A stretch of DNA of 8,524 bases from assembly GCA_024408895.1 (NCBI GenBank), contig JAKSUO010000050.1, forward strand, positions 1 to 8,524. Direction: 5' to 3'. The notes under the pieces are model-generated. The model was given only the letters and a program-made list of their open reading frames with translations. It was not told the origin of the DNA and made no database searches. This DNA comes from Alphaproteobacteria bacterium. Its GTDB lineage: Bacteria; Pseudomonadota; Alphaproteobacteria; RF32; CAG-239. Each line of letters begins with the position of its first letter. The first letter of the stretch is position 1. Below, in pieces: positions 1 through 7,031 of this stretch. The position numbers and the translations under genes were made by a program.

Positions 1-24
1 CAAAAATGCGCAGTCTTAATTTTA

Positions 25-603
25 ATGAAAATATTTATATTAAGACATTTTGATGCTCCTTTAGATATTATTGGCGGTTGGTCAGATATCAGCTTGACGA
101 ACAATGGATTTCGTCAAGCTGATGAGGTTTCGGAGTTTTTTTTAGAAAATAAAGACAATTTAAAAATTGAGCATATTATCTCAAGCGACCTGAAAAGAGC
201 AAAACAAAGTATTGAGCCGATTGCCGAAAAACTAAATTTGAATGTTGAATACAATCAAAAATGGCGCCCTATAAATTGGGGCGACTTGAATGGAATGTCC
301 GCTATAGAGGCTAAAAATAAATATCCTACAAAATCAAGTTTAATTTTTTTGGAAAAAAATGAAACATTCCCAAATGGAGAAAGCCCGCAAGGGTTTTATA
401 ATCGATTATATGAGGCTTGGTTAGAGCTTATCTCTAAAGCTTATAAGGGCAATGTTTTGTTATGCACTCATAATATAAATATGTATGTGCTTACGCAAAA
501 ATTGCTTCATAAAGTTTGGTTTTGGCAAAAAGTAAATCCGGCTTACAAACCGGGGATTATATTGTATGTGGATACAGAAAGTAAAAAATTTGCTACTATA
601 TGA
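25..603 (+). CDS. Histidine phosphatase family protein (phosphoglycerate mutase-like)
   Basis: This 192-residue protein belongs to the histidine phosphatase superfamily, whose enzymes remove or move phosphate through a phospho-histidine intermediate. The N-terminal catalytic motif is L6-R7-H8, with Phe where most members have Gly after RH. Other family marks are SSDLKRAKQS (53-62, second Arg), NWGDLNG (84-90), a GES motif (118-120) and CTHN (147-150), whose H149 is the second histidine. The Glu usually found just before the [FW]G-D/x-x-G motif is absent; the local sequence is RPINWG (81-86). No signal peptide is visible, so it is probably cytoplasmic. The ATG at 25 was chosen because the RH motif normally lies this close to the N-terminus; the frame stays open to the window edge and no clear Shine-Dalgarno is seen. 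The substrate cannot be told. The fucosyltransferase gene on the same strand, 128 bp downstream, hints at a sugar-phosphate role, but this is only inference. Confidence 0.85.
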   Translation: MKIFILRHFDAPLDIIGGWSDISLTNNGFRQADEVSEFFLENKDNLKIEHIISSDLKRAKQSIEPIAEKLNLNVEYNQKWRPINWGDLNGMSAIEAKNKYPTKSSLIFLEKNETFPNGESPQGFYNRLYEAWLELISKAYKGNVLLCTHNINMYVLTQKLLHKVWFWQKVNPAYKPGIILYVDTESKKFATI

Positions 604-731
604 AATAAAAAGAAAAAAAAGGAAAGCGAAAAATATTATTTTAACTATACAACAAAATTAGATTTAAATACCTCAATAAAGTCCGTTGTTTTTCATTCAT
701 TGAACGAACAACAAAAATCGGATGATAAACA

Positions 732-1658
732 ATGAAAAATATTAAAGTAAAATTTGTAGATATGGGAAAATATTTCAATTTGGATTATGATCCTATTTTT
801 CTGATTTTGAAAAAACATTATAATGTAATTTTATCAGAAGAACCCGATTATTTATTTTATTCTTGTCGGGGTACAGAACACCTAAAATATGAAAATTGTG
901 TGCGGATATTTTCAAGTATAGAAAATGTACTCCCTAATTTTAATGTCTGTGATTATGGCTCTGGATTTGATTATTTGGATTTTGGTGACAGGTATTTTAG
1001 AATGACATATATGGTGCCTCCGATAGAATTTCAAGAAAGAAGCAAAATACCAGCATGTTTGGCAAAGAGAAAATTTTGTAACTTTATTTATTCAAATTCA
1101 AATAGGGGTGAAGGAAGTCTGTTAAGACAGGAATTTTGTAAAAAATTGATGAAATATAAAAAAGTAGATTGTCCGGGGTTAGTTCTTAATAATATGAAAA
1201 TTCCAAACTTTGATTCTAAATCACCAAATTGGACGATAGAAAAATTAAGATTTATAAACCAATATAAATTTACGATTGCGTTTGAAAATTCAAAATCAAA
1301 CGGATATACAACAGAAAAATTATATCATCCGTTTATGGCATATTCTTTGCCTATTTATTGGGGAAATGCTCTCGTTGATAATGATTTTAACTCCAAAGCT
1401 TTTATTAATGCCGATAAATTTGATGATTTTGATGCTCTTATTGATCAAATAATCAAATTAGATAATGATGACGAAAAATATTTAAGTATGCTTAGAGAAA
1501 AACCTCTGGCAGATACTTTTGATTTTGAACGATACAAAAAATTTGAACAATGGATTTGCTATATTATAGATAAAGGAAATACCCCCTATAATAAAGATCC
1601 GCTTTTATATGATGAAACTTGCTTTCTGACTAATAAAAATCATAAAAATAATTCTTAA
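732..1658 (+). CDS. GT10 family alpha-1,3/4-fucosyltransferase-like protein
   Basis: This 308-residue glycosyltransferase should transfer fucose from GDP-fucose to a GlcNAc or glucose residue of an LPS, capsule or other surface glycan. The GT10 signature is clear: AFENS (183-187) followed by GYTTEKLYHP (191-200), the GDP-fucose-binding segment, with E195 and K196 at its core. The N-terminal acceptor-side domain carries FNVCDYGSGFDYLDFGDRY (70-88) and the middle carries CNFIYSN (116-122) and KVDCPG (144-149). E64 sits where the proposed catalytic base of Helicobacter fucosyltransferases lies, but the preceding residues are S-S-I rather than the common T-G. The length equals one catalytic unit, without the C-terminal heptad repeats of H. 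pylori FutA/FutB. No signal peptide or TM segment is seen, as is usual for cytoplasmic bacterial GT10 enzymes. The gene is markedly AT-rich compared with dnaK downstream. The start is preceded by only a weak purine stretch (about 719-725). The 128-bp gap before it shows no convincing promoter. Confidence 0.9.
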   Translation: MKNIKVKFVDMGKYFNLDYDPIFLILKKHYNVILSEEPDYLFYSCRGTEHLKYENCVRIFSSIENVLPNFNVCDYGSGFDYLDFGDRYFRMTYMVPPIEFQERSKIPACLAKRKFCNFIYSNSNRGEGSLLRQEFCKKLMKYKKVDCPGLVLNNMKIPNFDSKSPNWTIEKLRFINQYKFTIAFENSKSNGYTTEKLYHPFMAYSLPIYWGNALVDNDFNSKAFINADKFDDFDALIDQIIKLDNDDEKYLSMLREKPLADTFDFERYKKFEQWICYIIDKGNTPYNKDPLLYDETCFLTNKNHKNNS

Positions 1659-1775
1659 TTGTTCAGTGAAGATAACACCGGAATATAAGGCAAAAATTAC
1701 TTCTAACGCCGGCAATGCGAACATTGGTAAAAACTTAGGCAAATAATTTTCTACGATAAAAAATATATTTTCCCT

Positions 1776-1804
1776 CTTGCATAGCAAAATTTGACTCCCT
1801 ATAT
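1776..1804 (+). promoter_or_regulatory. Sigma-32 (RpoH) heat-shock promoter of dnaK
   Basis: CTTG at 1776-1779 is followed, after an 18-base spacer, by CCTATAT at 1798-1804. This fits the alphaproteobacterial RpoH consensus CTTG-N17/18-CYTATNT at every defined position. Transcription would start near 1811, leaving a leader of about 27 nt that holds the AGGAGG ribosome site (1825-1830). No CIRCE inverted repeat for HrcA is seen. A GANTC site (GACTC, 1793-1797) lies in the spacer. Confidence 0.8.
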
Positions 1805-1837
1805 ACTCTCTCAGATGATTTAACAGGAGGAAATTAA

Positions 1838-3745
1838 ATGAGTAATAAAGTAATAGGCATTGACTTGGGTACAACAAACTCTTGCTTTGCCATCATGGAT
1901 GGAAAAGAAGCTAAAGTTTTGGAAAACTCAGAGGGCTCCAGAACAACACCTTCAATGGTGGCTTTTACAGATACTGAACGTTTGGTAGGCTACCCGGCAA
2001 AACGTCAAGCGGTTACCAATCCGGAAAATACATTGTTCGCAATCAAAAGATTGATCGGGCGCCGTTATGATTCGCCAGAAGTTGCAAAATTTAAGGAACA
2101 TTCGCCGTTCAAAATTGTTTCCGGCGAAAACGGTGATGCTTGGGTAGAAGCAAAAGGTCAGAAATATGCTCCATCACAAATTTCGGCTATTGTATTGCAA
2201 AAAATCAAAGAATACGCCGAAAGCTATTTGGGTGAAAAAGTTGAAAAAGCCGTTATCACAGTGCCGGCATATTTTAATGACTCGCAACGTCAAGCAACCA
2301 AAGATGCAGGTAAAATTGCCGGTTTGGAAGTTCTGCGTATTATCAACGAGCCAACAGCAGCCGCGCTTGCATACGGTATGGATAAAAAAGCGTCCGGAAC
2401 GATTGTGGTATATGACTTGGGCGGCGGCACGTTTGATGTTTCAATTTTGGAAATCGGTGACGGCGTGTTTGAGGTTAAGGCCACAAACGGCGATACTTTC
2501 TTAGGCGGTGAAGACTTTGACCAACGTATTGGTAATTATCTGGCTGGTGAATGTAAAAAAGAGCAAGGTATTGATTTGCGTTCTGACAGATTGGCTCTGC
2601 AACGCTTAAAAGAAGCGGCAGAAAAAGCCAAAATTGAATTATCTTCAACAACCCAAACCGAAGTTAATTTGCCGTTTATTACGGCTGATAGCACCGGTCC
2701 GAAACACTTAAATGTTAAAATGACACGCGCTAAACTTGAATCTTTGGTTGAAGATTTGATTGAAAAGACAGCTGAACCATGCAAAAAAGCTCTGGCCGAT
2801 GCCGGTTTGAAACCAAGCGACATCAGTGAAGTTATTTTGGTCGGCGGTATGACACGTATGCCGAAAGTTCAAGAAAAAGTTAAAGAAATCTTCGGCAAAG
2901 AACCGCACAAAGGTGTTAATCCTGATGAGGTTGTTGCCGTCGGTGCCGCAATTCAGGGCGGTGTGTTAATGGGTGACGTGAAAGACGTATTGTTGCTTGA
3001 TGTTACCCCGTTGTCTTTAGGTATTGAAACGTTAGGTGGTGTGTTCACACGTTTGATTGACCGTAACACAACAATTCCTACACGCAAATCTCAGGTATTT
3101 TCAACAGCCGAAGACGGACAAACAGCCGTTACTATTCGTGTGTTCCAAGGCGAGCGTGAAATTGCCGCGCACAACAAATTGTTAGGTCAGTTTGATTTGG
3201 TCGGTATTCCACCGGCACCACGCGGTATGCCGCAAATTGAGGTTACATTTGATATTGATGCAAACGGCATTGTAAATGTTTCTGCCAAAGATAAGGCTAC
3301 CAATAAGGAACAAACTATCCGTATTCAAGCATCCGGCGGACTTAGCGAAGATGAAATCAACAAAATGGTTAAAGATGCGGAAGCTAATGCCGAATCCGAT
3401 AAGCAGAAAAAGGAATTAGTAGAAGCCAAAAATCATGCTGAGGGCTTGGTTCATGAGGTTGAAAAGAACCTTAAAGAGTACGGCGATAAGATTTCTGAAG
3501 CAGATAAATCGGCTATCACAAAAGCGGTTGATGATGTCAAAGCTGCTATGGAAAAAGAAGATGCAGAAAACTTAAAGTCAAAAACAGATGCTTTAATGCA
3601 GGCTTCTATGAAACTCGGCGAAGCCATGTATAAGGCTCAGCAAGCGGCCGGTGGTGAAGCACAGGGAGCCGATGCCGGTGCGTCCGCAAGCGAAACACCG
3701 AAAGACGATAACGTTGTTGACGCAGACTTTGAAGAAGTTAAGTAA
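1838..3745 (+). CDS. dnaK: Chaperone protein DnaK (Hsp70)
   Basis: This 635-residue Hsp70 is close to the 638 residues of E. coli DnaK. It is the cytoplasmic ATP-dependent chaperone that binds exposed hydrophobic peptides and works with DnaJ and GrpE. Domains in order are: the nucleotide-binding domain with phosphate-1 motif GIDLGTTNS (7-15), phosphate-2 motif DLGGGTFD (193-200, with the autophosphorylated-type T198/T199 region) and adenosine motif LVGGMTRMP (334-342); the hydrophobic interdomain linker VLLLD (384-388); the substrate-binding beta domain; and a helical lid. The tail is Ala/Gly-rich and ends in DADFEEVK, close to the usual EEVx ending. A strong AGGAGG lies 7 bases before the ATG, confirming the start. 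It is transcribed alone: a sigma-32-type promoter sits just upstream and a perfect hairpin terminator just downstream. dnaJ, its frequent partner in Alphaproteobacteria, does not follow, and grpE is not seen. Confidence 0.99.
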   Translation: MSNKVIGIDLGTTNSCFAIMDGKEAKVLENSEGSRTTPSMVAFTDTERLVGYPAKRQAVTNPENTLFAIKRLIGRRYDSPEVAKFKEHSPFKIVSGENGDAWVEAKGQKYAPSQISAIVLQKIKEYAESYLGEKVEKAVITVPAYFNDSQRQATKDAGKIAGLEVLRIINEPTAAALAYGMDKKASGTIVVYDLGGGTFDVSILEIGDGVFEVKATNGDTFLGGEDFDQRIGNYLAGECKKEQGIDLRSDRLALQRLKEAAEKAKIELSSTTQTEVNLPFITADSTGPKHLNVKMTRAKLESLVEDLIEKTAEPCKKALADAGLKPSDISEVILVGGMTRMPKVQEKVKEIFGKEPHKGVNPDEVVAVGAAIQGGVLMGDVKDVLLLDVTPLSLGIETLGGVFTRLIDRNTTIPTRKSQVFSTAEDGQTAVTIRVFQGEREIAAHNKLLGQFDLVGIPPAPRGMPQIEVTFDIDANGIVNVSAKDKATNKEQTIRIQASGGLSEDEINKMVKDAEANAESDKQKKELVEAKNHAEGLVHEVEKNLKEYGDKISEADKSAITKAVDDVKAAMEKEDAENLKSKTDALMQASMKLGEAMYKAQQAAGGEAQGADAGASASETPKDDNVVDADFEEVK

Positions 3746-3766
3746 TAAACGATTGCTTCTTATAAA

Positions 3767-3806
3767 CACAAAAAATCCGACAGAAACATCTGTCGGATTT
3801 TTTGTG
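3767..3806. terminator. Bidirectional intrinsic terminator between dnaK and the cyclophilin gene
   Basis: The arms 3767-3784 and 3789-3806 form an uninterrupted 18-bp stem around a 4-base loop (AACA). The central part, TCCGACAGA, is followed on the right by T6 (3798-3803), and A6 on the left (3770-3775) gives the mirror T6 on the other strand. It therefore can end dnaK transcription rightward (22 bases after its stop) and the converging minus-strand operon leftward (75 bases after the cyclophilin stop). Confidence 0.93.
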
Positions 3807-3880
3807 CTTACTTAATACATTGATGAAAAGCGAAAACGATATATCCAGCAATTTTCACCGGTGTCTATGAGCCGAGTTTT

Positions 3881-4486
3881 TTATAAATCGGCAATAACGG
3901 ATATCGCCACAATTTCATCCGGTTCATCCACCATACCGCTGCTACCGTATCCCTTTTTGTGCATATCCACATATTCCATACCCGAAGTCACCTCGCCCCA
4001 TACAGTGTACTGACCGTCAAGCCACGGGCAATCGGCATAGCAGATAAAAAACTGACTATCAGCAGAATCCGGATTCATCGCACGCGCCATAGAAACAATT
4101 CCGCGCTTATGAGGTGTGCGATTAAATTCGGCCTTTAGCTTTTTTCCGCTACCGCCGGTACCGTCACCGCGCGGACAGCCGGCCTGCGCCATAAATCCCT
4201 CAATCACGCGGTGAAACTTCAATCCGTTATAGAAACCTTGACGTACCAGTTCTTTAATACGCGCCACATGGTTCGGGGCTATATCGGCGAACATTTCAAT
4301 CACAACATCACCATATTTTGTTTGCAACAACAAGGCATTTTCGGCATCTTTTACTTGATACGAATGTTTGATTTTTTTGGCGCGATTTTTGCTCATTTCC
4401 AATTTTTTGGTTTCTTTACTTTCCAAATTTTTGGTTTCCGCTTTAGAGATATTTTTTGTTTCTGTTTTACCTAATAAATTTGCCAT
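3881..4486 (-). CDS. Cyclophilin-type peptidylprolyl cis-trans isomerase with repetitive N-terminal extension
   Basis: This 201-residue protein carries a cyclophilin domain at about 52-201 that catalyses cis-trans isomerisation of peptidyl-proline bonds. Active-site residues are visible: FHRVIEGFMAQ (91-101), giving R93, F98, M99 and Q101; SQFFI (144-148); and WLDGQYTVWG (155-164), with the conserved Trp W155. No signal sequence is present, so it should be cytoplasmic, like PpiB. The first 45 or so residues are unusual: Lys/Glu-rich, with three 8-residue repeats starting ETK (9-32), before the domain begins at about YQVKDAENALL. The ATG at 4486 is favoured because AGGAAG (4492-4497) lies 5 bases upstream; Met31 lacks a usable ribosome site. 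It follows the ATP-grasp ligase gene by 43 bases and is probably the last gene of that operon, ending at the shared bidirectional terminator. Confidence 0.93.
   Translation of the reverse strand: MANLLGKTETKNISKAETKNLESKETKKLEMSKNRAKKIKHSYQVKDAENALLLQTKYGDVVIEMFADIAPNHVARIKELVRQGFYNGLKFHRVIEGFMAQAGCPRGDGTGGSGKKLKAEFNRTPHKRGIVSMARAMNPDSADSQFFICYADCPWLDGQYTVWGEVTSGMEYVDMHKKGYGSSGMVDEPDEIVAISVIADL
4391..4462 (-). repeat. Three 24-bp tandem repeats within the cyclophilin gene
   Basis: Reading the coding strand, residues 9-16 (ETKNISKA), 17-24 (ETKNLESK) and 25-32 (ETKKLEMS) are successive 8-residue units encoded by units of 24 bp (4439-4462, 4415-4438, 4391-4414). The last two share 19 of 24 bases; the first is more diverged (13 of 24 against the second). 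The period keeps the frame, so unit gain or loss would change only the length of the charged extension. Confidence 0.8.
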
Positions 4487-4529
4487 AACAACTTCCTTTC
4501 ATTTCATTCTCAAAATATCTAGGAAGTTT

Positions 4530-5483
4530 TTATCCGTTATTCAAGACATAATCAACTCTTTCTTGCGCTGATAAGCCGCGTGGATATTTTTTATCTATTT
4601 TTTTCAGCGCATTGCGTAGTCCTTTGCCGTTGGCAATTTGAATTGCCAAACCCGGACGTGCATTCAGCTCAAGCATCATCGGTCCGCGATTTTTATCAAG
4701 CACAATATCTGCTCCCAAATACCCAAGGCCTGTCATTTCGTAAGCCTGTGCGCCAATCAACAAATGTTCACGCCAAAAAGGTACGCGTAATGTCATTAAG
4801 TCGGCGTTGGTGTCCGGATGAATCCCTATCGGCATATTATGCGAAACGGCATTATTAGCACATCCGGTACGCATATCCAATCCGACACCGACTGCACCCT
4901 GATGCAAATTCGCCCTTCCCTCTGATTCCTTGGTTGCCAAACGCATCATTGCCATAGCCGGATAGCCTTTATAAACAATTACGCGAACATCAGGAATACC
5001 TTGATAGCTAAAATTTTGAAACGCGTCGCTGAAATGTACCAGTTCCTCTATCAACGCAACATCATATTGTCCGCCCAAACTGTACAAACCGCTCAAGATA
5101 TTTGAAATATGTTGATAGACTTCCTTAAAGCCGAGTTTTTTACCAGAAGCTGTTGTAAACACATTATCCGCATAATGCTTGATGACTAAAACGCCCTTTC
5201 CTTGGCTTCCGTGAGCAGGCTTAACGACAAATTCCGCATGATTGGCGACAATTTTCATAAAATCGCCGACTTCATATTGATGTTCAATAACCCCAATCAT
5301 TTTCGGAGTATTAATATCAATACTGTTGGCAAGCGTTTTGGTTTTGACTTTATCATCAACCAAAGAATATAAATTGCGCCGATTGTATTTTGAAATAACG
5401 TTATAGTTGCGCGCGTTCATCCCCAAAACACCGGCGGCATGCAACCTCTTAGGGCGCGAAAAAAATTCAAACAGCGACAGCAT
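4530..5483 (-). CDS. RimK-related ATP-grasp ligase (alpha-L-glutamate ligase-like protein)
   Basis: This 317-residue ATP-grasp enzyme is of the type annotated as 'alpha-L-glutamate ligase-like'. Such enzymes activate a carboxylate as acyl-phosphate with ATP and join it to an amine. Visible motifs are the ATP-lid strand and glycine loop FVVKPAHGSQGKGVLVI (85-101), IEE (145-147), DVRVIV (165-170), the basic segment RLATKESEGR (181-190), and the metal-binding end ADIVLD (258-263) followed by LELNARPGLA (271-280), where E272 and N274 would bind Mg. There is no signal peptide, so it is cytoplasmic. It lies in the middle of a minus-strand operon: its ATG begins one base after the stop of the membrane-protein gene, and its ribosome site (AAGGA) lies inside that gene's end, so the two are probably translationally coupled. 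The acceptor and the amino acid joined are not known. RimK itself modifies ribosomal protein S6, but this family is distinct and travels with a membrane partner. Confidence 0.9.
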   Translation of the reverse strand: MLSLFEFFSRPKRLHAAGVLGMNARNYNVISKYNRRNLYSLVDDKVKTKTLANSIDINTPKMIGVIEHQYEVGDFMKIVANHAEFVVKPAHGSQGKGVLVIKHYADNVFTTASGKKLGFKEVYQHISNILSGLYSLGGQYDVALIEELVHFSDAFQNFSYQGIPDVRVIVYKGYPAMAMMRLATKESEGRANLHQGAVGVGLDMRTGCANNAVSHNMPIGIHPDTNADLMTLRVPFWREHLLIGAQAYEMTGLGYLGADIVLDKNRGPMMLELNARPGLAIQIANGKGLRNALKKIDKKYPRGLSAQERVDYVLNNG

Positions 5484-5484
5484 T

Positions 5485-7020
5485 TTATTTATCCTTCATC
5501 AACGGGGCAAACCGTTTTAATTCGGTTAAACGATAACCGGTGTAAGTTCCGAGCAACATCACGATAATCAAAATCACAAGATTCCACTCATTGAATGCGA
5601 ACATAATATGACGAATATAGTTATTACTGATCACCAAATAGGTTACAACAGCCACAATTGATGTAGTGATAATTTGCTTTGTGGCGTTTTTAGCACCTTC
5701 CTCTTCCCAAGTAATACATGCACGTTCAATAATCCATGCTGTAATAATAATCGGGAAAAATACGGCGGAGGCAGCAATTTTGAAATCAAACTGATAACCG
5801 ATAATCGTCAAAATTTGCATAATTAAAATAACAAAGATAACCACCGCAGAAATTCTCGGAACTAACAAAAGATTAAGTTTTGTCAGCCATGTGCGGATTA
5901 ATAAGCCGAACAAGATTATTAAGCCGAAGCAAATCAACCCCGGAATAAAACCGGTTTTTACCAACGACATTGCAACCAACATCGGCGTAAACGTTCCCAT
6001 TGTAGAAATGCCTATAACATTACGCATTATGACAACCAGCAGAATACCTAAAGGGAAAATCATTAACCATTTCAATGTGTTTTGTTCGTGCAGCGGTAAA
6101 TTATAGATTGTATAGTCAAATAATCGGCTGTTTTCATATTTTGCGCGACGACCGGCCATTTTGAACGACGAAACAACTGATTTTATAACCGAAAAGCGAA
6201 CTTGAGAATTTGTTCCGCCGGCAACATCCAACAAGGATACCCCGCCACGTTGGAACACGACAAAATCTTTAGGTAAGCCGACTGCTCCGGTATTGATATT
6301 ATAAATCATCCATTTACTGCCTTCATATACTTCCAACATTAAATCTGCCGGCACGGCACGACGTTGCTCACTGAGTTTAACACCGCGCACAACACGCGCC
6401 GGAATTTTTTTCGCAGCCAAAAGAGAAATAATTTTTTCAGCCATTACCTTTTGATTTTTATGTACCGGCAAAAATGCATCCACTTCCGGCTCTGGAATTT
6501 CTTGATTCAACAACTTAATCATTCTTTCGGCCGAGCTGTTGCCCTCAACCTTGTTTGCCAGTTTCCACAGTTCTTTTACCATAACTTCTTCTTGCTCGTC
6601 GGTATAAGTTACTTCCTGCACCTTTGGCTTTTCGCTATCTTTTACCTTACCGATGGTATCTTCATTGTCATAAAGCATAATGCGATAATAAACATTTTGT
6701 TTTTCTTTTAATGCTTTAGATTTCATCATAATTCTATAATTTTTTTCGTCTTTTTGAATTTCATATCCGTCAGCGACAGCATCTTCGCTTAAGATTTTAT
6801 ATTCGTCGCCCACTCGCGGGGTAGAAAGTGAAATTTCTATCGGTTCGCCGGTCGGCTTAAACGAAATATGAGCGTCAACAGTCCAGACATCTGTTCGTTC
6901 ATGAGGTTTAAAGCTAAACCCCCAATATTCTATTTTATAATATGTTGCCACACCGGCAAAAATAATGGCTGCCAATAAGAATAAGCACAGAATGTGACGA
7001 ATGGAAAAAAACTGTTTCAT
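5485..7020 (-). CDS. Membrane protein with inactive transglutaminase domain and seven C-terminal TM helices
   Basis: This 511-residue protein matches the family described as an inactive transglutaminase fused to 7 transmembrane helices. One N-terminal TM helix (about 8-27, after basic residues) is followed by a large periplasmic region (about 31-314). Seven TM helices come next, at about 315-333, 338-355, 357-375, 388-408, 413-431, 449-466 and 478-496, and the tail is basic. The charge pattern of the loops puts both ends in the cytoplasm. The transglutaminase-like core is recognisable at ISLLAAKKIPARVVRGVKL (198-216). The protein's only cysteines are 12, 364 and 434, all outside that domain, so a Cys-dependent reaction is not possible there. 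The domain may instead bind peptides. The gene starts 11 bases after the lipoprotein peptidase gene, with AAGGA about 8 bases before its ATG, and ends one base before the ATP-grasp gene. It probably links the cytoplasmic ligase to the periplasmic peptidase. Confidence 0.9.
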   Translation of the reverse strand: MKQFFSIRHILCLFLLAAIIFAGVATYYKIEYWGFSFKPHERTDVWTVDAHISFKPTGEPIEISLSTPRVGDEYKILSEDAVADGYEIQKDEKNYRIMMKSKALKEKQNVYYRIMLYDNEDTIGKVKDSEKPKVQEVTYTDEQEEVMVKELWKLANKVEGNSSAERMIKLLNQEIPEPEVDAFLPVHKNQKVMAEKIISLLAAKKIPARVVRGVKLSEQRRAVPADLMLEVYEGSKWMIYNINTGAVGLPKDFVVFQRGGVSLLDVAGGTNSQVRFSVIKSVVSSFKMAGRRAKYENSRLFDYTIYNLPLHEQNTLKWLMIFPLGILLVVIMRNVIGISTMGTFTPMLVAMSLVKTGFIPGLICFGLIILFGLLIRTWLTKLNLLLVPRISAVVIFVILIMQILTIIGYQFDFKIAASAVFFPIIITAWIIERACITWEEEGAKNATKQIITTSIVAVVTYLVISNNYIRHIMFAFNEWNLVILIIVMLLGTYTGYRLTELKRFAPLMKDK

Positions 7021-7031
7021 AATATAAGTCC

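Noticed and set aside
1..19. Possible tail of an upstream gene ending in TAA at 17-19
   Set aside because: Six codons are too few to support a gene call.
604..731. GTTGTT/AACAAC inverted arms and an A-rich tract between the phosphatase and fucosyltransferase genes
   Set aside because: The stem is only about 6 bp without a T run, and the homopolymer is outside the coding frame, so neither a terminator nor phase variation is supported.
1791..1819. Sigma-70-like TTGACT-N17-GATGAT before dnaK
   Set aside because: The transcript would start inside the ribosome-binding site (1825-1830), and the sigma-32 match at 1776-1804 is far better.
1605..1877. A 90-residue minus-strand open frame across the dnaK promoter
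   Set aside because: It overlaps the fucosyltransferase end, the sigma-32 promoter and the dnaK start. Its hydrophobic product resembles translation of AT-rich noncoding DNA, and it has no family features.
2166..2908. Open frames on both strands inside dnaK
   Set aside because: They are shadows of a full-length, highly conserved gene and have no independent domain signature or ribosome site.
3856..3892. CACCGGTG palindrome and a short GCCGA/TCGGC stem just after the cyclophilin gene
   Set aside because: Very short arms, no T run; the strong hairpin at 3767-3806 already explains termination.
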